A stretch of 64,000 bases of DNA from Cricetomys ansorgei (taxonomy: Eukaryota > Chordata > Mammalia > Rodentia > Nesomyidae). The position numbers were made by a program, and so were the translations under genes. A model generated the notes under the pieces. It was not told the origin of the DNA. It searched no databases and worked only from the letters and a program-made list of their open reading frames with translations. The stretch spans positions 743,001 to 807,000 of the forward strand of contig JAMJFZ010001074.1 in the NCBI GenBank assembly GCA_026225945.1. Reading direction: 5' to 3'. Shown in pieces: positions 12,798-24,224 of this stretch (its first letter is position 1; every line of letters begins with the position of its first letter).

Positions 12798-13109
12798 TGT
12801 TATGGAAGTTTATTTTTAGTTGTGTTTAAAATAATTATTTATGTGCACTGTTGGGAAAAGGAATGCATAGGCCTTGACATTTTGTATCGTCTTCAGGTGT
12901 TAAGAGTTATGTGGGAACTTGATTGCTTATGATCTGCACCTGAGGAGTTCTGAATCAATAAAATACCTGAGCTCAGATGCTCAGGGTTTCTGTTGACTGC
13001 AGCATTGGCTATGATGGTGATTTTCTCTGCTGAGGTCTAGAAGAGTCTGCACGTATAAAAACTTCTCCTTGTCGTCTTTGGTGAGCCACCACAGCTGTGT
13101 ACAATAACA
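12798..13109 (+). repeat. 5' LTR of the non-autonomous element
   Basis: Starts TGTTATGG and ends AATAACA just before the primer-binding-site-like sequence. It carries a TATA-like 'gtataaaaac' and a polyadenylation signal at 12957-12962. Confidence 0.78.
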
Positions 13110-13111
13110 AA

Positions 13112-13133
13112 TGGTGCCTGCAACATGGGGCTC
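13112..13133 (+). other. Primer-binding-site-like sequence (tRNA-Lys type)
   Basis: Resembles the site complementary to the 3' end of tRNA-Lys used by many class II ERVs, with substitutions and about two extra bases. Its position two bases after the LTR end is correct for such a site. Confidence 0.6.
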
Positions 13134-14489
13134 AACATCATGCCAGATAATTCAATGTGAAGACAAGGAAAAAGAAAGAAAACTCCAGACCTCAGAGAGT
13201 CCAGAAAAGTATGCTCAGGGAAGCTACCAGAAGATAGAGATTAAGGTATTAATTGAAGGCTCCTGAAGGAAGAGGAGAGGAAGAACTAAGCCTCTATGAA
13301 GAGAAAACGCTGTGAAATTAATAAATACATGAGGATAAAGGCTCCCAGGGGAGAGTCACAGAATGGAGGCCCTTAGAGATAAAGAATTCAGCTAGGAGCA
13401 GAAAAGAGCAATGTTCTAACTGCTTTTCCTGATCACGGAGCTGATGTTCCCTACTGCCTCTGGTAGTAGCATACTGTTTCATAAACTGAGTTTTCTGATA
13501 GCTGTGTTGTATGTATGTGAAGCTCAAGATGTTGTGTTTGAAGTTCATGAAGAAGGTTGTATGTTTCCCTACAGCAGTGGTGGAAGAACGCCAAGCCACC
13601 AGAGTGTTTCAACCAGCAATTCTTCCCACTGGCCCAGGACCCCCTATTGTTAGTTAAACTGAACAGTTTTTTTGTTTGTTTGTTTTCCCTGCAAACATGA
13701 CTACAAGGGGTCCAGGCACTGGTGATGGTGATGAGAACTTGACCCACAAGAGAATCCTTCCTACAGACAAGGACCAGTTATTTTTCCAGCAAACCAGACT
13801 CTATCTTAAAGCCTACAAAGTGTTTCCTCAGGGTCAGCACACAAAAGCTGTCTTTCAGAACTGGCCGAGGTTGTATATCATGCTGGCAGCCCAACTTAGT
13901 ATTATAAGTGTTATCTAGGTGGGACTAGTTTTGAAGGCATGAAGGTCATGGAGAGCTGCTGAAGCATGGCACTGTGAGAGTCCAAGAGAGTCCATTGATA
14001 AAAGTGCATCCTCAGTAGTAGTTGAAGGCCCAGACTGAAGGGGCCATGCAGAGAAGTTGAGGCTTGGCACCATGAAGAGAGCCCAGGAGAGGCTATTGAT
14101 GAAAGTGCAGCCCAGCTGCAACAAGGGACCCCAGCAGTTCTTGAGATGCCAGTACCATGGGATGACCACCAAGAACAGCAGCAGCAGTGGAATGGAGCCA
14201 GCCAGAGCCTGGAGGACAAGCTGTGTGTGCTGCAGAGGGCAGAGACAGAGAAGTGATTCAAGCCCTTTGGAGGAGCCCAGACGATCGGAGTGAATTCCAG
14301 ATAATGGGACATTGATGATGTTTTTCTGCTGTCCAAAAACATTGTGAAAGGTTGATAGGTGCTTGGTTTCACTGCGTCCTGTGCATTAGAAACTCGTGAT
14401 TGTTCCTCTTATAAATAGCTTTGCTGGTGTAGTGTTAAACTGTGTTATAAAGGTAAAGCAATTTTTTTTCATATACAGAAAAGAGGAAA

Positions 14490-14806
14490 TGGTGTGCAAG
14501 TTTATTTTTAGTTATATACAAAATAATTGTTTTGTGCACTGTTGGGTGAGGGGCTGTCTGGGTCTTGGCGTTTTGTATTGTCTGCAGGTGTTGGATTTCT
14601 GTGGTGGGGATGTTTGATTGCTAATGATCTGCACTTGAAGAGTTCTGAATCAATAAAAACCTGAGCTGAAGCAATCAGGGTTCCACTGTCGAGTATGGTG
14701 CCTGCGGGGAAAGAAGTTCCCTCTGCTGAGGTCTGGCAGGGCTTCCACCTATGAAAATGCCTCCTTGTCATCTGTGCTGAGCCACCACAGCTCCCAGTTT
14801 GTATCA
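14490..14806 (+). repeat. 3' LTR of the non-autonomous element
   Basis: Aligns with the 5' LTR from 'aagtttatttttagtt' through 'gagccaccacagct'. A purine-rich tract precedes it. The right end is estimated at 'gtatca'. Confidence 0.75.
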
Positions 14807-15406
14807 TGATTTTTGTAACTTGAAGTGTGTGGTGTCAAGCCTAGAGAAGGAGCTAAGGAGGGAATGGGAGACAGACACACTTAGGAATCAGTAAGTTTTC
14901 TGAATAGACAAAGGTTTTCACTTTTGCAAGTTTCTCTGAAGGAATGCAGCATGCCCCAGTAAGGCCCTTATACCTGTAGCATCACCTGCAAGTTCACTGA
15001 ATAGTCTGTGGGCCCACTGAATAAAAATCATGGAGGGTAAAAGAAACCCAGCAATCTGTGTCTTCTTTTTAACAAGCCCTATAGGTGGTGGTGATACAGG
15101 CTCATGATTGAGAGCAACTAATCTAGTATTAATTCAGCCAGATCTAGATCGATGATCTAGACTTCTTCCTGCTGTAGCCAAGAGGCAACACATTTCAAAA
15201 ATATATTTAACCTAACATACCACAACTACTTTAATTTAAAAAAAAAATCACAGAATAAACAAGAAATCAGGCTAGAGATGTGTTTCCTTCACTTTCTCAG
15301 TCCTCACCACCCCTATTCCTTTTACCTTACACTACCATGTGTTACTCTGACTAGCTAATGACTGCACTACAGTTTAAGAGGAGGTAATTCTAAAGGGAGG
15401 ACACAT
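14807..15406. other. Unassigned sequence
   Basis: Flank between the LTR element and a SINE. No feature recognised. Confidence 0.4.
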
Positions 15407-15625
15407 GGGGGCTAGAAAGCTGGCTCAGCACTTAAGCATGTGCTGCTCTTACAGAGGACCTGGGGATTTGGTTACCAGCCCCACATGGCAGTTCCCAACA
15501 TCTCTAACTCCACTTACAGGGGATCTCTCTCCTGGCCTCCACAGGTACCAGGTAAGCGTGTGGTGTGCATATATACATGCAGCCAAACATTCATACACAT
15601 GAAATAAAGATAAATGTTTTTAAAG
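15407..15625 (+). mobile_element. B3 SINE
   Basis: Sense head 'gggggctagaaagctggctc', then 'tgctcttacagaggacctgg' and the B3 3' end 'cattcatacacatgaaataa'. Confidence 0.9.
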
Positions 15626-16689
15626 AAATGATGACAAATTTAAATCTGGCACAATATGGTCCAGCTTCTTTTTACAGTCTAGAAAAATCAAGTAACATAG
15701 AGGGCATGTGATTCAGAAACTGCAATATGCTATACCCTGGACTTCTACTTGCAGGTCTGTACTTTAAGCATAGGAGAAATGTTCCAAGAAAACATATCAA
15801 GTGTCTCTCCTATCCCAGCAGCCTGAGATCTTCAGAGAAACAGATTCTATCTACTTAAGTATTCCAGAGGCTGAAGTGCCCAATAACTACAAGGAGGGTT
15901 GGCTTATAAAATTTTCAATTTAAAATCAACGGTGGAAGCACTATACCAAACATTTGCGATGATGTCAAATCGCTTATAAGTACTTCAATATGTTCCAAAT
16001 ATAATGCATGAAACAGGCTTGAATACATTAAATGTAAAATGCAGGGTTTCCATCATCTTAAAGGAGGACAAGAGGTATGCAGTTAAGGAACTCACCAAGA
16101 TACTAAGCTTGCACTAAATCTGAATGTTTCAGAAGAACTATGAGGGACTAACCATAGCTTTCCAAGGCAGTCGCTGGCATCCATTTAGGTTCCCTGAACT
16201 AATGACTAGAGCTTCAACACAGCTCTATCATTTCATAGTTGTGGAACATTTCATTAGTTACAAGTCCTTTTGAGCTCCTTCTCCACAAAGGTGCAGATGG
16301 CATTAATATTGTGATAACCATCAACAGAATAATCCTTACATTTAAAACAGTTTTTGCTGGAACAGTAGGGTAACTACTTCAGTCAATCTTGAAAATAATG
16401 AGCTAAAATTTTAGATACAGAAGCTAAAACAGATACAAATGCCTATAAAACTTCATGTAAGAACTGTTACTGATTGTGGTAGTATTGTACTATAGATATT
16501 AACATTGTTTAAATACCTTCAATTTTAAATCCCAAGAGAAAACATTTTAGAGAAACTAAACAAATCAGAAAGACTAAAAAAATTTCACAGTCTTCCCAGA
16601 AGCATGGCACTTTACAGCCTCCTTTCCAACCTATTTTTGTATATACAAACACACTTTATCTACATGGCCCTAAAAATATACATGCTTTG
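15626..16689. other. Unique AT-rich sequence
   Basis: About 1 kb in which I see no exon, RNA gene or repeat. Confidence 0.4.
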
Positions 16690-16893
16690 ACATTTTGTAT
16701 TCATTTTATTGTGTTTGCCTGCATGCATGTTTGTATACTGTATGCACGCCTGGTGCCCAGGGGTCAGAAGAGAACATTAGACCCCTGAACTGGAGGTACA
16801 GATAGCCGTGAGCTGCCATGCTAGGAATAGAGCCCAGGCCTTCTTGGAAGATCAGCCAGTGCTCTTAACCACTGAAACATCTCTCCAGCCCTG
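16690..16893 (-). mobile_element. B3 SINE, antisense
   Basis: Antisense order: 'gtttgcctgcatgcatg', 'gcctggtgcccaggggtcag', 'gctcttaaccactgaaacat', 'ctctccagccc'. Confidence 0.92.
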
Positions 16894-17339
16894 TTATACA
16901 CTTTTGCATATTGGCACACTCTACCATCTTTGAAAATATTCTTTAGACTAGTTTCCTGCCACATTAAATGCCTGTAACTGTATCTATGGATTAAATACTC
17001 ATTACTCAGAATACACTAATTTGTCACAAAATAAAATTAAACAGTAACACTGTCATTAATATCTTATATTTTACCCTACATTAACATTGAAATAGTAAAG
17101 CATATACATATACTTAACATTAACAAAATACCAAATGAAAGAAATAATGAAAAACCACAATTAAAATACTGTAGAGTACTTATATTAAGCTAAATAGATA
17201 TGTAACCAAACTTCCTTCTAAATATTTATAGTTACGTCTTTAGAGTAACTGCTATCCACCTTAGCCAGAGAAGCTTCCCTTTACAGAGGCTGACACTCAA
17301 CACAGAGACTCCTGACTGGTCAAATGCTGAAAGTAAATG
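16894..17339. other. AT-rich unassigned sequence
   Basis: No feature recognised. Confidence 0.4.
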
Positions 17340-17698
17340 ACTGTTGAACGCTCCGCCCTTAGCTGGCCATCTGTACCATCCCCTCCAAGACCCAGGGAAC
17401 AGCAAGGAAACATTGTAAGTGCCAGTGGACAGAGATGAGTCCTACAAAATGGTGCTTTCTAGATATGGCATGGGCAATCTCATCACGAATCAACACAGAG
17501 CAGCTATGGCTACCTGCACGTGTACGCACACAGGCACGCGCACATGAACATGAAGTAGGAGGGGACCGGTTGGGAAAGAGGAGGGTGTCTATAGGAGAGG
17601 GAAGGCCATAGCAGGAGAGGGCAATGGAGCGAATATGTTCACAATACATTGCATACATGTGGGAACTTGTCAAAGATTTAACAAAATAACAATAAAAC
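17340..17698 (+). mobile_element. L1 (Lx-type) 3' end
   Basis: Contains the 'agatatggcatgggcaatct' and 'cagagcagctatggctacct' wording of Lx 3' UTRs and ends 'tcaaagatttaacaaaataa', a degenerate L1 3' terminus. Non-coding. Confidence 0.75.
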
Positions 17699-20522
17699 CT
17701 CTATTGATTATCAGCAGAGAAAGTAAAAGGGCATCTTGCAAGATCTACAACTATTTTTTGCTTTTTTAACCAACAAAGAATCTCAAAGTTGTGTTTAAAG
17801 TTGACTTGAGAGTTTTCTCAGGTTCCCCCCACCACCAAGGATCAGGTTTATTAAATGTATGAAGGGCTACTGAGAGCTCCTGCTGTCTAGAGGTAAGGCC
17901 TGGCATGTGCCTGGTTGGGCAGGAAGGATTTGCACATCCTGGGTCTACTTGAAAGTGTGGCATTCAGTTCTTGTACACAGACTTTTAAACTACCTAAAAT
18001 TTCTTTATTGCACACAAATTCTTCTGTAATTAACCTTAACTCTTATAATACCTCAAAATTACTCTGTTAAAAAAACAAACAAAAAAACAAATAACTAAAA
18101 CCGAAGTCTTTTTGATATCCAGGAAAATCTTGCTTCTACTACAAATATAATGCATCTTATAAACTGCATTGTCGCCTTAAGGGTATGAGCCACAAATCAT
18201 AGGGTATTACAAACACCACTAACAAAAGCCTGCACATTACGTTTAACTAGACAGGTCCTGTCCAAATATACTAGAGATACTTAAAACAGTCGTTTAAACC
18301 TCAGAGAAGAAACCAACGATACCAGATAATATTAAATACTTGGGATTCATTTTCCTGTTCTACTCAGCAACATCTAAGACAGAGGGAAAATTCAAAATGA
18401 CAGAACAGAGGTTTGATCTTTAGAGATGTTAATGCCTTTTTATCTGGACTGCAAACCAACCAAGCACAAGGTCAGTTTCTCTTGTTAACTCTCCAACACA
18501 TTGTTTCACAGCTCTCCTAAGTGTGATGAGTCTCCTCTTTGAGCACACCATGCAGCTGCCAACATTTCTGCCTCTGTACTTGAAAACTCCTAGTTCTAAA
18601 GCCCCACTCTAAAGGCTGGCTACACATTTCTCAGTCACTCCCTCTCCACTTTGGAACTTCCCGGGGCCAATCCAATTATCCACTTCCTTTACCCTGGCAG
18701 AGCTCATTGTTTTAGCTTGGTGTTTCTCAGGACACAACATACAAATCGGAATTCTTTTAACCTTTTCTATTTCCCTCATCCTTCATGTTACTGCTTTGCT
18801 TGCCTATCTTCCCTATTGGTTCCTACCATACCACCAAAAACAATGTTTTTTCAAATTGCCAGTTGCCACCACAGGTTTGTTAAATCCAATTAGTGCAGGC
18901 TGGCCTCAAATTCCAGATGCTCCTGCTTCCATTCTCCAATGCCACACGAGGCTGGGCCATATCTCTAAAGTTTTAAACACCAGTCTATAGCATATCCCAG
19001 TCTTCCACTGGCTTACAAATCTCTAACCTGGCCCTGGGTTTAGTTCTGGAGACTCACTCCTCCATACCCAAAGGAGTCCACGCAAGCGAGACCTTTATGC
19101 AATGGTGCTGTCAATCAGCGTTCCACCTGTATGCCCTCTAATTTGTCTACAAGGCCTATCTGTACTCACATTTTAGTATTTAGTATCACCTGCTCCAAAG
19201 TCTTTTTATCCTCCCTATAGCAGCAAATGTCCCTATCATACACATATACTGTGTGCCTCTACAAATGCCCACTTTACTGCTCTTCCAACATATTACATCT
19301 TACTTTAACTATGACCCCCCAGTTCTAAACTATAAACTCCTTTAGGGGAGGAGCACATTTTACTGACTGTTCAATAGCACTCAGCTGAATACATGCCACA
19401 TAATCAGTGCTGCAAGTTTGGTAAAATTAACAAAGATCTAAGGACTTGCATTTAAGTTGTTAGGAATAGTAAGATGGTTGCCTTTACAAAGTGTACTCCT
19501 ATTGTGACCTTGGATCAACATTTCCACATTTTTGCTACCTCCCCTGAAGCCTGAAGCAAAAAGACTCAGTTTCTTATCTTTCAGCAAAGAAGCTACTCCA
19601 GGTAACAATGTAGCAGCTCTCATTTCCATGCTTCAAGAGTTTTAAGGCAAAAGGAGGCTCAAAGTTTGCAAAGTCAGGTAAATATCAGAAAAACAAACAA
19701 AAATCTCATGATTCCATTAGTAGGGAAATCCGCATTTTATACATGACTCTTAATAGAGACAGGCATTACTAAGCTAACTGAAAACAAAAAGTATCAGAAA
19801 ATAACTGGCTGAAGTGACTTGCTATCTGCTGCCTTCTCAGATGGTCTGAAAGAACTCCCGAATCACTAATTACATTATGGTAGACTGCTGTGGGTGCATA
19901 AAGTAGTGGCTACTCCTCATGGAGAAGATGAAGCTTCCCATTGGTTTCATCTTACATATGCAATTGTCTTTGCAAGGTGTCTGATATAGCTATTTTTACA
20001 CACTCATACTTCAGCTGACCTTACTACAATAAAAACAGTGCATGCAACTTTGACAGATTCTGCCAACTGGTTTCAGCTGCTCCTTTTTCACAGTTCATAA
20101 CCTAGTATTGCAAGACATTTTTTCATGCTAATCATTTATTTTAAAAAATAATTCATTTACCCCTTAATTATACCTACAATTAAGGCAAATATAAATCCTA
20201 TTATAACCTAACACTAATCAAAAATCCATCTGTACTATATCAACTTCCACGTGAAATTTTGGATATTCGTCAAAGTAAGGCAATTTATGACTGCCTGGGA
20301 AAACTTCAAAGGTCATGCAATATTAACTTATGTTTCAAATAGGCCCAGACGGCTGTGCTTGTCCACTTACAAAGTGCAGAAACTTCTGCAAATGCCTTTG
20401 TTGTATGGTGTTCTCTTCTATTTCCATCTACCCTTCCTTCCTCTTTCAACAACGCAGATAAACCAAGTCACCTTCAGTAAGAAAGGGTCACATTCCCAAA
20501 CATAGATTTTTTGGGGAAAATA
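17699..20522. other. Largely unique sequence, L2-like tail near 19.3 kb
   Basis: At 19290-19420 there is an L2 3'-end-like order ('aactataaactcctttagg', then a 'gcactcagctgaatacatg' stretch). The preceding pyrimidine-rich run (18640-19230) may belong to the same ancient LINE. Otherwise nothing recognised. Confidence 0.35.
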
Positions 20523-20565
20523 ACAACAAGCGCTCTTAACTGCTGAGCCATCTCTCCACCCCTTC
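20523..20565 (-). mobile_element. Short B3 head fragment, antisense
   Basis: Only the head 'gctcttaactgctgagccat' plus 'ctctccacccc' is left. A separate, fuller copy lies 150 bp to the right. Confidence 0.6.
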
Positions 20566-20709
20566 TTTCTAATCTGTTACTTCTCAGCTATCCTCACACT
20601 GGCTGTGCAGTTTTGGCACCTGCATTTTGGAAGGGCAAATTAAAATTATAGCATTGACTTCATTACGGTCTTATTTTATATGCTATTTTTAAAATTGTAT
20701 TTTATTTAT

Positions 20710-20928
20710 TTTTTAAAATTTAGTTTGTATGTACTGATGTTTTGCCTGCATGTAAGTATGTGAGCCATTAGCAAGCCTGGTGCCTGTGGAAGTCAGAAGT
20801 AGGGTATCAGATACTTGGAAACTAGAGTTAGAGGGTTGTGAACCACCATGTGGGTGCTGGGAATCGAACCCAGGTCCTCTGGAAGAGCAACAAGTGCTCT
20901 TAACTCCTGAGCCATCTCTCCATCCCCT
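20710..20928 (-). mobile_element. B3 SINE, antisense
   Basis: Near full length: 'ttttgcctgcatgtaagtat', 'caccatgtgggtgctgggaa', 'cccaggtcctctggaagagc', 'gagccatctctccatcccc'. Confidence 0.94.
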
Positions 20929-21155
20929 TAAATATTTTTAACAAAAATATAAGTGACTTGTTTATAAGCAAATTATGCTAAGTGTCTAAATGTGTTCACG
21001 TAGGAAGCTTAGTTTCCTACTTCAAATACTAGTCTCTTTTAGTATTAATCTCACTCTTGGTGAAATAGTGGGCATTCATGTAACATAAGAGGTGTAGGAA
21101 ACTGATTCTCTTCCATGACGCTGCCACTCCAGCCTGGAAGCATGCAGCCTTCTTG

Positions 21156-21191
<36 letters not shown>

Positions 21192-23279
21192 CCACTTGAT
21201 TTGTGTGTAGGTGCATGTACATGTGACACTCAACATGGCTCAAACAACACATTTTAAACTATGGAGCTGCACATAATCAAGGGAAGCCATACTTCAAAGG
21301 TCTCCAATATTAATATTTTTTAGTATCTTCTCATTTAAAAATTGGTGCAATGGATCCAAAACATTTTCAAACACCATTATTTCCTAGCTTAAGTGCTTAA
21401 ACAGCTTAGAAGAAAAAGAAAAACTACTGACCATTAAATGAGGGAAGAAGGAAAAAATTCATTTTTACAGGTTGGAAAAACTTTTATAGTCCTTATTTTT
21501 TCAGATAGGATACAGTCTGTAACAGTTAATTTGCCGGAGGTCACTAAGCTACTAATAGCAGCACCAGAAATAGAATATTTTAATTACATTCTTATCTCTT
21601 GTCATTTAAGTATTAAAAATAATTATCAACTCATAATTAATTCCAGAGAAAGGACTCCTGTGACACGTGTTCTACATTTTCAAAGTTGAACAAGCCAATA
21701 GACTTCAAATTTTTAACTGCCAGGAACTATTCAAGAACTTTAAAGGCAAGTGTGTGTGCTCCTTAAACCATCACAATTAATTTCAAAATCCATCATTCCA
21801 AACCTTGTTCCTCAACTACGTGTTTATCAGTGTTAGTTCCACCACAAAAAGAATTCAGAGGCAGCACTGACAATCCTCTAAAGAGATAAATAGATCACTA
21901 CCCCATAACACAGGTTTCCAGCTTAAAGTGGAGTTCTTGGCATTTTATTACGCAGCAGTGTTTGGTTTGGAAAATGCTCTCTTGGCTGGCTTCTGGCCGA
22001 GAAAAAAAGATGTAAATCTGACACTGTTGACAAAAGCTAAAGGTCTGAGCCTAAAGGAGGAAGACAGAAAAAGTGACCAAGTGCCTTCAACCAAAAGCTT
22101 CCTCTCTCCAGCAACCACACTGTGGAGACCGCAACAGCCTGGAGACGCTGAGATCCTCATTTTAATGCCCACCCAGTAAACCAACACTGTACATTTAGCT
22201 TCGGATGTTCAAGGATAAAATACAGGGCACAATGAGGGCAACAACTTAAAATGGATGTGTTTCAAGGACTGCAGTCTAACTACTCATTACAATCTTCCCT
22301 TTGTGCAACTGATTATTTCTACAAAGTACTGGAGGAATGCAGCTCTCCTCTTTGAAGGATGCAGTCAGCCAAACCTAAGATGGCCAAGATTTGGTAACAG
22401 CGGCTTGATCAGTTAAGAGTACAGGGTAAATTAGAGCCGTTGCCTCCATACGTATCATTAACAAGACTACAACAGAGTTACAAACAACATTACACGTTCT
22501 AATTAGGACCTCTGATGTCGCCCTGCAATAATACAAATATAATCTCTACTTTAAAGCAGTACCCGTTTAGCAAGGGGTCGAATTTCAAAACATGGTCACC
22601 ACCACCTCCCAACTGCACACACGCAACAACAGATTTAAAGCTGTGATAAGCACAAAATCCTTACCCCATTTTGCCCAATGAAAACTCGCTCTGAAGTTTC
22701 TGCTCTTATGCTACAGAAATAACTTCCAAGGAATTTTCTCCGGTCTTGTTATTTGGCAGTTGCTTTTCCACCCCCGAGATCTTGTCCGGAGGTAATTCAG
22801 CGATGCCGACAATTCAGTTAGTTCTCGTCGGTAAAATGCTTTCTCTCGCGCTGACACCAAAACGTTCAAACATCTGCTTGCTCGTTCGGGATTTGAAAAG
22901 GTTGCGCGGAGAATACAGCACTCAACTATTCCACAAAATCAGTGTACACGTAGGAAAAACGCACAAAACCAGCTTCGCCGAGTCTTGTAAAAAACGAGTT
23001 CGCTGGTCATTTCGCTCACGTCCTCCTGGACACTCACGGAGCCGGGTTACTCGGCCTTCTCCGGGCTAAGGCGGTGGGTTCAAATTTCACCACACCAGGT
23101 CCCTAGGGGTGGAGCGTGCAACCCAACGCGACGTGCACTTTGATAAAAAATCCTACAGGCAGCAATGCCACCGTCTCCCTTCGCTTACATTAAAAAAAAA
23201 AATTATATAGAAAAAATCTCGAAGTGCGAACCCCAGCCGTGCACGGCACACCACATTGGAATCTGTCCTCTGAAGGTTC
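20929..23279. other. Unassigned sequence left of the CpG island
   Basis: Contains a run of about 29 A at 21159-21187 with no clear SINE body attached. CpG content rises from about 22.7 kb towards the island. Overlapping short open frames on both strands at 21928-22187 look like chance. Confidence 0.4.
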
Positions 23280-23354
23280 GTCCTCCTAAGACTCGGAGCA
23301 GAGAGGAGGTGGGGAGCAGGCGGAGAAGGCTGGGCAGCATCGATCCGTTCTCAC

Positions 23355-23375
23355 CGGGAGGATCAGCGGAGCCAT
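23355..23375 (-). CDS. Candidate initial coding segment, unidentified gene (partial)
   Basis: ATG at 23375 followed by codons for A-P-L-I-L-P, ending in phase 0 at the donor-like CCG|GTGAGA. The start was chosen because it is the first ATG in the GC-rich exon and has a strong Kozak context. The frame stays open past the donor for about 23 codons, so an unspliced reading is possible but less likely. I do not recognise the protein from seven residues and give no function. The upstream CRE/ATF cluster is the only hint about regulation. Alternatives are that coding begins in a later exon and this ATG is a leader ATG, or that the exon is non-coding. Confidence 0.4.
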
Positions 23376-24036
23376 TTCCAGGCTGGCGGCAGGCTGGGGG
23401 CGCAGCGGCCGCCGGGGAGCACAGCGCAGGGGGCCCGAGCCCACCTTCTTCGGCTTCCCGGCCCCCGCCGAGCACAATGGAGCCCCGCTCGCGGCCGCCC
23501 CCTCTTCCCGCCTCTCCTCGCAGCGCCGGCGGCCTCGGGCTCCCGACGGCGGGCGGGGAATGAATCAGAGGACCCGGCCCCGCGCGGCCCCCGGCACCCA
23601 GCCCCCCAGCTCCCGGCGGCCGCGCGCTGAGGCGAGAGGCTCGCGGCTCGTCCGAGGCACGGCAGCCGCGGCTCGCGCCCCCACCCCGGCTCGTCTCTCC
23701 CGCTCCGCGCCGCCTCACGCTTCCCCTCAGCGGCCGCCTCCGCCGGTCCGGGCGGCCTGGCGCCCGCCGCCGCCGCTGCCTCAGCCTCCACGGAGCGGCT
23801 CCGAGCCGAGCGCAGCTCAGGGCGCCGCTTCCCGGTCCGCGCCGCCGGCGTGAGGCGAGCACGGCGGTCGAGAGAGAGAGGAGGCGGAGCGGGGCGGGGC
23901 GGGGAGCGCGGCCCTCCCGGCTCGAGGGGCGGAGCGCCGCCGCCGCAGGCCGGAGGAGGAGGTGGGGCGCGGCGGAGGCGGGGCGCGGGCTCGGACCCGG
24001 GCTGTGCGGGGCGGCCCCGGAGGGGGATACGCGGGC

Positions 24037-24068
24037 CGGTCCGTCGGTCCGTCGGTCCGTCGGTCCGT
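24037..24068. repeat. Four tandem copies of an 8-bp unit
   Basis: CGGTCCGT repeated four times without error inside the GC-rich leader, about 120 nt after the predicted transcription start on the minus strand. Confidence 0.95.
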
Positions 24069-24213
24069 CCCTCCTTCCTTTCCCCCTCTCCCCTAGCGGC
24101 CGGCGGCGGGCGGGCCGCGCGCTCGGCTCCTGCGCTGGCTCCAGGCCGCCGCGGCCTCCTCCGCTCCGCACGCCGGGTACCCGCGCTGTGTCTCCATCCT
24201 CCCCGCAGGAGGG

Positions 24214-24224
24214 CCTTTAAATAG
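24214..24224 (-). promoter_or_regulatory. TATA-like element
   Basis: Minus-strand CTATTTAAAGG. If it is used, transcription would start about 25-30 bases downstream, near 24185-24195. The core is nearly palindromic, so orientation is assigned from the CRE cluster on one side and the GC-rich leader on the other. Confidence 0.6.

Larger units (their letters stand above)
12798..14806 (+). mobile_element. Non-autonomous LTR retrotransposon (ERV2-like), nearly complete
   Basis: A two-LTR element of about 2.0 kb. The LTRs (12798-13109 and 14490-14806) align along their length with many differences, and each carries AATAAA (12957-12962, 14652-14657). Two bases after the 5' LTR is a sequence resembling a lysine-tRNA primer-binding site (13112-13133, ending 'caacatggggctc'). 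A purine tract (AAAGAGGAAA) immediately precedes the 3' LTR. The ~1.38-kb interior has frequent stops and no gag, protease, pol or envelope similarity that I can see, so it would have depended on proteins supplied in trans, as ETn- or mys-type elements do. The divergence between LTRs indicates age. I found no target-site duplication. The family name is not known to me. Confidence 0.8.
23355..24190 (-). other. Candidate first exon (GC-rich leader plus seven codons)
   Basis: From the predicted start near 24190 down to a donor-like CCG|GTGAGA (intron begins at 23354), the minus strand contains no ATG until 23375, although the sequence is about 820 nt long. That first ATG has G at -3 and G at +4. 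The leader is extremely GC-rich and includes four copies of an 8-bp unit. An ATG-free leader ending in a short coding stretch and a donor is typical of a CpG-island first exon of a housekeeping or signalling gene. The 5' end is estimated from the TATA-like element. No second exon could be identified to the left, so the first intron would be longer than 23 kb. Confidence 0.5.

Noticed and set aside
14057..14293. 78-codon open frame inside the LTR retrotransposon
   Set aside because: No resemblance to gag, protease, pol or envelope; the surrounding interior is full of stops.
13911..14372. 153-codon minus-strand open frame
   Set aside because: It lies antisense within the non-coding interior of the LTR element and shows no family resemblance.
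12792..14812. Target-site duplication for the two-LTR element
   Set aside because: The six bases on each side (caggta and tgattt) do not match; either the ends are misplaced or the duplication has decayed.
23203..24171. 322-codon minus-strand open frame across the CpG island, and several others there on both strands
   Set aside because: It lacks an ATG start, is dominated by Arg/Gly/Pro/Ala runs, and runs straight through the donor-like site. GC-rich DNA has few stop codons, so long open frames are expected.
24191..24211. Pyrimidine tract plus CAG resembling a plus-strand splice acceptor
   Set aside because: It sits inside the promoter next to the TATA-like box, with no plus-strand exon downstream; most likely chance.
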